Assembly: GCA_002159155.1 (NCBI GenBank)
Contig: LZRQ01000058.1
Span: 1-17,657, forward strand
Direction of reading: 5' to 3'
Length of the DNA: 17,657 nucleotides
Source: Firmicutes bacterium ZCTH02-B6
GTDB taxonomy: Bacteria; Bacillota; Limnochordia; Limnochordales; ZCTH02-B6
Shown here: positions 12,256 to 17,657 of the stretch, piece after piece
How positions within the stretch are numbered: the stretch's first letter is position 1
Layout: every line of letters starts with the position of its first letter
Position numbers and translations under genes: made by a program
The notes under the pieces: model-generated
What the model was told of the DNA's origin: nothing
What the model saw: the letters and a program-made list of their open reading frames with translations, nothing else
Databases searched by the model: none

Positions 12256-14325
12256 TCAAAAAATTTGCAGGGACGCCGCGGCCACATCCTGCAGCCGGTC
12301 CCAAACCCGGGCAACATCACCGGCCACGGACAAAAAAACGTCCACGAGGGCCGGTTCGAACTGCCTCCCTGCCTGGGTGCGAATGTACTCCACCGCCTCC
12401 GCATGCGGCCACGGGCCTTTGTCGGGCCGTTCCGAACGGAGCGCATCGTACACGTCCGCGATGGCCACGAGCCGCGCCTCCAACGGGATCGCCCCACCCG
12501 CCAGACCATCAGGATAGCCCGAGCCGTCCCAATGCTCGTGGTGGCTGCGGGCGATGGCGATAGCGGTTTCAAGAAACTGGTTGGGCCAGGCAGGCGGCTC
12601 CTCCCCCATAGCCGTCGCCCGCAGGAGCTCGGCACCCGCGACCGTGTGATTGCGAAGAAGGGCGGTCTCCTCCTGCGTGAGCGGGGTGGCCTTGTTGAGC
12701 ACGTCGGATGGGATGGCGATTTTCCCCACATCCAGTAGGATCGAGGCCTCAACGATCGCCCGCGCCCACCCGGTACCGTGTAGCTCGGGGTACGGCCCGC
12801 GGCCCGCCGCCTCCACGAGGATCCGGGTCAGATGCCGCACGCGCTCGAGCCGCATGCGGCTCCCGCCGTGGTGGACTTCCGCGGCCAAAGCCAGGGGAAA
12901 CGCCAACACCTCTCGGTGAAGACCCCAGTCGAGCACCTCGGGAAACGGCGGCCGCCCTGAGCTCATCTCAGCCGTCACATCACGGCTGATGGCCACATAG
13001 CCCACGAGCCCGCCCCGCCGGTCGACGATCTTCGTGATCGCCAGCGACGCGAGCCACAGCCCCCCGGAACGCTTGCGGTTGATGACATACCCGCGCCAGG
13101 CTCCCACCGAGTGCAAGTCCATCCACATCTCGCGGTACACTTGCCGGGGAGTCTTGCCTGAGCTGACGAGGCTCGGACGCTTGCCAATCCACTCACGGGC
13201 GGAGTACCCCGAGATACGCTCGTACGCGGGATTGACGTACAGCACGCTCAGATCCGGGTCGGTGATGATGATGCCGTCGGGGCTATTGGCCAGCCAACCC
13301 TCAAAAAAGCCGGCCGGCAGGCGCCCCTGAGCGGTGCCCTTGCTTGTGAGGGCCAGCGCCACCCGTCGGCGCTTGTATTGGTACATGCGTTGATCCGCGG
13401 CTTGGATGAGGGTTGACAAGTCCCGCCCGTCCTCGGGCCACAAGGCGATGCCCATGGAAAGCATGGGCCGGGGCGGTGGCAAGTGCTCCACCTGCCGGCG
13501 TATCTCGCGAACGATGCGCGTCCTAAGCTGCGCGGCCTGATCGCGCCCGGCACCGGGCACCAGCAACAGGAACTCGTCGCCTCCATAACGGGCGACAACC
13601 GTGCCAGGGTCGGCCACACGCCGCAGGAGCCTGGCCAACTCTCTGAGAAAATCGTCGCCGGCCAAATGCCCGCGAGTATCGTTCATGGCCTTAAAGCCGT
13701 CCAAGTCGGCAAACAGGACCGCGCCCCTCGGCTGGTGGGAGCACACCTCCCACCGGCGCAAAAGCCCGGTCCGGTTGAGCAGCCCGGTCAACGGATCCAG
13801 CTCGCGAGACTTGTTGACGTAAAAGAGTGTGATGTTGAGGGTCGCATAGTCGGCGAGCTTGCGCAGGAAGTGCCGGGTTTCATCGTCCAGCTCCCGGGGC
13901 GCGCGCCAGGCAAAAAACAGCTGGCCGAGAAACTCCCCTTCTCGCACTAGCGGTGCCATGAAGCCGCACAAAAGGCCGAGGTTCAAGGCGTGCTCGCGAA
14001 AGGTGGGCTTGATGTATTCGGCTGTACGCACGTCAAAGCAAAAAATGCCATCGCCGACGCTCAGCCACCGGTCATAGTCTTCCTGGGTGAAAGGCTCGCC
14101 GATGGTATCGGGTGCGACGAGCTGCACGCCTTCATCGGTGGCGAGAGCACGGGTCTGGATGTGCCGCTCCAGCCACCGGAGAATCACGGCGTCACAGTCG
14201 ACATGGCGCTTGAGCATTCCGACCAAACTGGCGAGGAAGTCCTCCTCCTGGCGCGCCTTTAGAATTTCCTCGCCCATGGCGCTTAAGGCGTCGAGTATCT
14301 CCGTGTAACGCCGGCCGGAATCCAT
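12256..14325 (-). CDS. GAF-GGDEF-PAS-HD-GYP protein with degenerate HD motif (probable diguanylate cyclase)
   Basis: A 689-residue multidomain signalling protein without membrane segments. Domain order: GAF about 1-165; GGDEF about 170-320 (FADLDGFKAMND, RGHLAGDD, and ARYGGDEF with GGDEF at 248-252); PAS about 342-455 (SPDGIIITDPD, VNPAYERISGYS); HD-GYP-like about 465-680. The GGDEF site looks intact, so synthesis of cyclic-di-GMP is likely. An RVAD at 236-239 is eight residues before GGDEF, not the five of a standard inhibitory I-site. In the HD-GYP part the HD pair reads Leu531-Asp532 (LLDVGK) and the usual HSxRV histidine is replaced near Arg492, while His560, His595-596 and GSGYPDG are kept. 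Phosphodiesterase activity is therefore doubtful. The ATG at 14325 is chosen over an upstream GTG (14385) because AGGAGG lies 7 nt before it. Confidence 0.92.
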   Translation of the reverse strand: MDSGRRYTEILDALSAMGEEILKARQEEDFLASLVGMLKRHVDCDAVILRWLERHIQTRALATDEGVQLVAPDTIGEPFTQEDYDRWLSVGDGIFCFDVRTAEYIKPTFREHALNLGLLCGFMAPLVREGEFLGQLFFAWRAPRELDDETRHFLRKLADYATLNITLFYVNKSRELDPLTGLLNRTGLLRRWEVCSHQPRGAVLFADLDGFKAMNDTRGHLAGDDFLRELARLLRRVADPGTVVARYGGDEFLLLVPGAGRDQAAQLRTRIVREIRRQVEHLPPPRPMLSMGIALWPEDGRDLSTLIQAADQRMYQYKRRRVALALTSKGTAQGRLPAGFFEGWLANSPDGIIITDPDLSVLYVNPAYERISGYSAREWIGKRPSLVSSGKTPRQVYREMWMDLHSVGAWRGYVINRKRSGGLWLASLAITKIVDRRGGLVGYVAISRDVTAEMSSGRPPFPEVLDWGLHREVLAFPLALAAEVHHGGSRMRLERVRHLTRILVEAAGRGPYPELHGTGWARAIVEASILLDVGKIAIPSDVLNKATPLTQEETALLRNHTVAGAELLRATAMGEEPPAWPNQFLETAIAIARSHHEHWDGSGYPDGLAGGAIPLEARLVAIADVYDALRSERPDKGPWPHAEAVEYIRTQAGRQFEPALVDVFLSVAGDVARVWDRLQDVAAASLQIF

Positions 14326-14430
14326 GTCGCAACCTCCTAATCCCTTACTCGACCGCCTTCCCAATTGCCTGAAGGAATCCCGCACTCAACCAGCTTTTCT
14401 CGCTAAATTCCCTTTCTTCTCGCACAAAGA

Positions 14431-14488
14431 GGGCCTGCCGCCCTGCGGATAGGCACGCCTCCCATTCCCGCACCGGGCGAGCAGGCCC
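14431..14488 (-). terminator. Large three-tier hairpin after the chemoreceptor gene, probable terminator
   Basis: GGGCCTGC (14431-14438) pairs with GCAGGCCC (14481-14488). The stem continues as CGCCC (14439-14443) with GGGCG (14475-14479) past one bulged A, and then TGCGG (14444-14448) with CCGCA (14468-14472), for 18 bp in all. On the minus strand the hairpin is followed by CTCTTTGTG, a poor T-run. It separates the MCP gene from the cyclic-di-GMP operon on the same strand. The rest of the 14326-14546 gap shows no gene and no convincing promoter. Confidence 0.6.
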
Positions 14489-14546
14489 CCGTTGGCTTGC
14501 ATGGTGCTTCGATCAAACGCAAGCACGCCCCGTCGTCTTTCACACC

Positions 14547-16844
14547 CTATACGTGAAACCGCGCCGCTTGCGCTTGCAGGCTGCGAGCGAGCCGCGCTAG
14601 GCTGTCGGCTGCCGCGGCAATGTCCCGGGCGTGGGCGTTCATTTCTTCCATCAAGCTCGCGACGTCTCCGGCCGCGGCCGCATTGGCCTCCGACACGGTT
14701 GCGATGCGCTCCATCGCATCTGACATCCGTTCGCTGGACGTAGCCATCTGCGTCGTTGCGGCCGTGTTGCTCTCGGTCACCCGGGCCACCTTGTCCATGG
14801 CGCTGGCCACCTCGTTGGCGCTGGCGGCTACCTGCTCGGCCGCTGCCGCGATATCCTCGGCCTTTTCGCTGGTTTGCCGCATGGCGGCCAGAATATCGTC
14901 CAATGCCCGTCTGGCCTCGACGCCTAAGGTAGCGCTGGCCGCCACGTCCTCTAGCCCCGCTTCCATCGCCTGCACCGACCGCTCCACGCCCCGCTGGATG
15001 CTGGCGACCAAGGCCGCGATATCCTGGGTGGCGCTGCTCGAGCGCTCGGCCAGCCGCCTAACCTCGTCGGCCACAACCGCAAAACCCTTGCCATGTTCGC
15101 CGGCCCGCGCCGCCTCGATGGCGGCATTCAGGGCCAGGAGGTTCGTCTGGTCGGCGATTTCCCGGATCAGCTGCACGATTTCGCCGATCTGCGCCGAGTG
15201 CCGGCCCAGCTCCCGGACGCTTTCGGCCACCTGCCCTGTGGACTCGCTGATGCGGCCCATCGAATCCAGGGTCTTTTGCACCGCTTCGCCGCCCGACACG
15301 GCTGCCTGCAGGGCGTCGGCCGCGGCCGCGCTGACGTCCTGCGCCCCTTGGGCCACCTGCTCGATGGCTTTCGCAGCTTCGGCAAACACGATGGACGTGG
15401 CCTGCACATTTTCGGATTGCAGGCGCGCGCCCGCCGCAATCTGCTCGATGGCCTGCCGCACCTGGGCAATGATCTGCGTGGTATCGGTTACCGAGCGGTT
15501 TTGCTCCTCCGTCCCTTCGGCCACCCGCGCGATCGACGCGGACACCTGTTGAGCGCTGGCGCTCAACTTGCCGGCTACCCCGCCTAGCTGGGCCACGGCC
15601 GACAGCACTTCATCCACCGCGTTCAACAGGCTGCGCAATACTTCCCGCATGCTGCGGGCCATGACGCCGAAAGCCCGCGCCAAGTCGCCGATCTCGTCGT
15701 TGGAATGTACGTCCACGCCTTCAACGGTCAGGTCGCCCCGTGAGATGCGCTCGGCCGCATCCATGAGCTGCCGGAACGCGCGGCTCAACGGCCGGCCCAG
15801 GATGACCGAGAGAGCCATGATGCCAACAGTACCAATGATAAGCACCGGCATCAAGGTCCCAATAAACTGGTTCCGCAAGGCAAAAAAGTTATCTTCGGGG
15901 ATACCGACGTACGCGCCGCCGATGACGCGGCCCACATGGTCGTAGATGGGCACGTACACCGTCTTCTGCCACTCGTCGACCACGAGCGCCCGGCCTTGAT
16001 ACCTTTCGCCGGCCCACAAGCTCTCCATGACGGCGGCTGAAAAAGTGGTGCCCAAAGCACGGGTGTCGGTGGGATTGCCCGCGCCGTCCTTCAAGCGCAC
16101 GTTGGTGGTCACCCGCACGCCATCCAAGGCGATGGTGGCCGAGACAAGGCCGCCGGTGCGCCGGCGCACGTCGTCCACGATGGTGTAGTTGCGGTTGAGG
16201 ATCTCCGCGGCCACCACGACCCCGAGAACTTGCCCGTCAGTGGTGCGAATCGGCGCCGCGCCGACCAGGGCGAGGGCGTCCGTCAGCAGGTCCCCTTCGC
16301 GCCACTGTGACTCGTCCGTCGGCACCACCGGCATGGTGACCATCCGGCGCACGGATTCGCCCTCCTGCGCCCACTCGGATTCGGGGATGATTCCAGCGGA
16401 CGCGACGGGCCCGGTTTCCAAGGCGCTGGCCACAAGGCCGCTCAAGCGCATGGATCCGCCCATCTGGCTGCTGTTGGCCCGGGCCAACACATTAAAGGAA
16501 GGGTCCACCACCGTCAGGATGTGGGTGCCGGGCATCACCTGCTGGGCCCGGCGGAGCGTCTGGGCAGCCGCGGCAAAGTTACCCGCCTGCAGCTGCTGGA
16601 TCAGCGTCTGGTCCTGAGCGACGGTGGCCGCGTACCCCTTGACCCGTTCCAAGTACTGGTCGATGAGCGCCATCTCCAGGTTGATGGCCAGGTCCAGCTG
16701 GGTACGGGCGTTGGCTTCGATGTCGCGCTCGATGTAGGACAGCGTCGTCCAGCCTATGATACCGCCGATCGCGAGCGCACAGGCGATGGAGAAACCAAAA
16801 ATCTTGACGACGAATCCGACTCGCAAGCGCCGGATGAGTGACAT
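14547..16844 (-). CDS. Methyl-accepting chemotaxis protein with extracytoplasmic sensor domain
   Basis: A 765-residue transmembrane chemoreceptor. A first membrane helix lies at about 12-33 and a second at about 329-349. They enclose an extracytoplasmic region of about 295 residues of Cache type, with PAS-like repeats such as HILTVVDPSFNVLARAN, DGQVLGVVVAAEIL and YVPIYDHVGRVIGGAYVGIP. A HAMP domain follows at about 351-403 (RPLSRAFRQLMDAAERISRGDL). The cytoplasmic coiled-coil then runs to the end, with the highly conserved hairpin tip EIADQTNLLALNAAIEAARA at about 562-581 and HGKGFAVVADEVRRLAERS after it, which contacts CheA and CheW. There is no C-terminal receptor pentapeptide. The start at 16844 is chosen over a TTG at 16892 because it begins with the charged MSLIRRLRVG anchor. 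Ligand unknown; the cytoplasmic hairpin identity is certain. Confidence 0.94.
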   Translation of the reverse strand: MSLIRRLRVGFVVKIFGFSIACALAIGGIIGWTTLSYIERDIEANARTQLDLAINLEMALIDQYLERVKGYAATVAQDQTLIQQLQAGNFAAAAQTLRRAQQVMPGTHILTVVDPSFNVLARANSSQMGGSMRLSGLVASALETGPVASAGIIPESEWAQEGESVRRMVTMPVVPTDESQWREGDLLTDALALVGAAPIRTTDGQVLGVVVAAEILNRNYTIVDDVRRRTGGLVSATIALDGVRVTTNVRLKDGAGNPTDTRALGTTFSAAVMESLWAGERYQGRALVVDEWQKTVYVPIYDHVGRVIGGAYVGIPEDNFFALRNQFIGTLMPVLIIGTVGIMALSVILGRPLSRAFRQLMDAAERISRGDLTVEGVDVHSNDEIGDLARAFGVMARSMREVLRSLLNAVDEVLSAVAQLGGVAGKLSASAQQVSASIARVAEGTEEQNRSVTDTTQIIAQVRQAIEQIAAGARLQSENVQATSIVFAEAAKAIEQVAQGAQDVSAAAADALQAAVSGGEAVQKTLDSMGRISESTGQVAESVRELGRHSAQIGEIVQLIREIADQTNLLALNAAIEAARAGEHGKGFAVVADEVRRLAERSSSATQDIAALVASIQRGVERSVQAMEAGLEDVAASATLGVEARRALDDILAAMRQTSEKAEDIAAAAEQVAASANEVASAMDKVARVTESNTAATTQMATSSERMSDAMERIATVSEANAAAAGDVASLMEEMNAHARDIAAAADSLARLARSLQAQAARFHV

Positions 16845-17081
16845 AGGCTCACTTCCCTGTGGGGGGGATGAACAGGGACTTCCTACTCCCAATATCCCCC
16901 GTCATCGGTCCCACGTACAAGGGACGTTTGTAACTTAACTATTGAGTTACCTGCAAAAAATTCACCCCGTCAACGCTACGCGACATTATCTGGCGCGGGG
17001 CGCGGCTGAGGCCTGCGAGGGAAACCTGGCTTTTGAGCCGAAAGCAACGGTGAACCTGGGATCCTCGAGGTGAGCTCGGGC
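16845..17081. promoter_or_regulatory. Divergent regulatory region between the MCP and sir2 genes
   Basis: This 237-nt gap has an AT-rich core (about 16925-16965) in GC-rich surroundings. Two inverted repeats are present: GTCCC (16908-16912) with GGGAC (16921-16925), and GTAACT (16930-16935) with AGTTAC (16945-16950). For the MCP gene a weak minus-strand pair TTGTAC (16920-16915) and GATATT (16896-16891), 18 bp apart, is the best candidate and overlaps the first repeat. No ORF of coding character is seen. Confidence 0.4.
16961..16989 (+). promoter_or_regulatory. Candidate promoter of the sir2 gene
   Basis: TTCACC (16961-16966) and CATTAT (16984-16989) each match four of six consensus positions and are exactly 17 bp apart, downstream of the AT-rich core. 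The predicted start near 16996 would give a leader of about 86 nt. Confidence 0.4.
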
Positions 17082-17657
17082 ATGGTCCATCGGCTCAACC
17101 AGGAACAGCAACTCCTCGACGAGTTGCGACGGGTGCAACGCCTGGTCGTCCTGAGCGGTGCGGGCATGAGCACGGAGTCGGGCCTCCCCGACTTTCGTTC
17201 GGAGCACGGTCTGTGGCGGCAATACCGGCCGGAAGAGCTGGCCAGCGTAGACTCCCTGCGCCTACGCCCGCTGCTTTTCTACGAGTTTTACCGCAAGCGG
17301 CTGGAGATGCTGGACGGCGTCGCGCCCAACCCCGGGCACAAAGCCCTGGCATGGCTCGAAAAGCAGGGCCGCCTCAAGCTAATCGTCACTCAAAATGTTG
17401 ACGGGCTACACCAAGCTGCGGGTAGCCGGAACGTGGCCGAGATCCACGGCTCGCTCCGGCGGGCCCGGTGCCATCAGTGCGGCCGCAAGCACCCACCCGA
17501 GATGCTGAAACGTCCCGTCACCGATTTCGACGCGCTCCCCCGTTGCCCGTGCGGCGGGCTCATCCGTCCAGACGTCGTGCTGTTTGGCGAGCTGCTCCCG
17601 CAACAGGTCCTCAACCGGGCCATCGAGGCCGTAGAAACTTGCGACGCGCTCTTGGTC
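17082..17657 (+). CDS. Sir2-family NAD-dependent protein deacylase, 3' end missing
   Basis: The first 192 residues of a sirtuin; the frame stays open to the window end. Sirtuins remove acetyl or longer acyl groups from lysine using NAD+. Visible motifs: the NAD-binding GAGMSTESGLPDFRS at about 26-40, TQNVDGLH near 107-114 with the catalytic-pocket Asn-Asp pair, HGS with the catalytic histidine near 127, a four-cysteine zinc site (CHQC and later CPC), and IRPDVVLFGE near 168-177. The ATG at 17082 has GAGGTGAG ending 7 nt upstream; an in-frame GTG at 17070 overlaps that site and is unlikely. The gene is divergent from the chemoreceptor. The acyl specificity (acetyl or succinyl) cannot be decided reliably from this part. 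Confidence 0.93.
   Translation, partial: MVHRLNQEQQLLDELRRVQRLVVLSGAGMSTESGLPDFRSEHGLWRQYRPEELASVDSLRLRPLLFYEFYRKRLEMLDGVAPNPGHKALAWLEKQGRLKLIVTQNVDGLHQAAGSRNVAEIHGSLRRARCHQCGRKHPPEMLKRPVTDFDALPRCPCGGLIRPDVVLFGELLPQQVLNRAIEAVETCDALLV

Noticed and set aside
14326..14430. Promoter for the cyclic-di-GMP operon (TTGAGT with AATTGG at 17 bp)
   Set aside because: The -10 hexamer is too poor, and no better pair was found in this stretch.
16897..16935. Flagellar sigma factor-type promoter before the chemoreceptor (CAAA followed by ACCGATGA on the minus strand)
   Set aside because: Spacing is 17 rather than about 15 and only five of eight -10 positions match, which is too weak to call.
1..17657. CRISPR arrays, tRNA or rRNA genes, insertion sequences, phage genes
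   Set aside because: Looked for on both strands. No regularly spaced repeats, cloverleaf-type sequences, transposases, integrases or terminal repeats were recognised.

Overview
The window is GC-rich DNA (about two thirds G+C by eye) from a bacterium with strong Shine-Dalgarno sites, frequent start/stop overlaps and several TG-extended -10 boxes. GlpP, a glycerol-3-phosphate-responsive antiterminator family known mainly from Bacillota, together with the Sir2, HD-GYP and MCP genes, suggests a GC-rich, deep-branching member of Bacillota (Symbiobacterium-, Thermaerobacter- or Limnochorda-like). That placement is inference. The PhnD protein lacks a lipobox and looks like a periplasmic, proteobacterial-type protein, which fits a diderm host or a transferred transporter.

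Layout. (1) 1-3030, plus strand: the end of a branched-chain amino acid type ABC importer, livH (5' end missing)-livM-livG-livF, tightly overlapped. (2) 3053-6609, minus strand: a phosphonate/phosphite-type ABC importer in the order phnD-phnC-phnE-phnE, convergent with livF. (3) 6921-10385: a glycerol-3-phosphate group. glpP is on the minus strand; divergent from it are a HAD-IIA phosphatase and glpD on the plus strand. The glpD leader carries an extended -10 promoter and a strong intrinsic terminator ending 13 nt before the ATG, the architecture expected of a GlpP-controlled attenuator. (4) 10555-14325, minus strand: a two-gene cyclic-di-GMP operon, a GAF-GGDEF-PAS-HD-GYP protein whose HD motif is degenerate, followed by a GAF-GAF-HD-GYP protein with all expected catalytic residues. 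(5) 14547-16844, minus strand: a transmembrane methyl-accepting chemotaxis protein. (6) 17082-17657, plus strand: the start of a Sir2-family deacetylase, cut off by the window end.

How the parts may work together. Region 3 reads as a self-contained G3P control unit: GlpP senses G3P and should release the glpD attenuator, GlpD oxidises G3P, and the phosphatase could dephosphorylate G3P or a related metabolite. The phn transporter lies downstream of glpP on the same strand, separated by 311 nt holding a second weak terminator-like hairpin, so the importer may belong to the same organophosphate circuit. Regions 4 and 5 form a signalling block: a probable diguanylate cyclase and a probable phosphodiesterase on one transcript, next to a chemoreceptor.

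No tRNA, rRNA, CRISPR array, insertion sequence or phage gene was seen. No single locus is clearly a wholly new system. The most original signals are the glpD leader, the glpP-phnD gap with its neighbours, and the degenerate HD-GYP domain.
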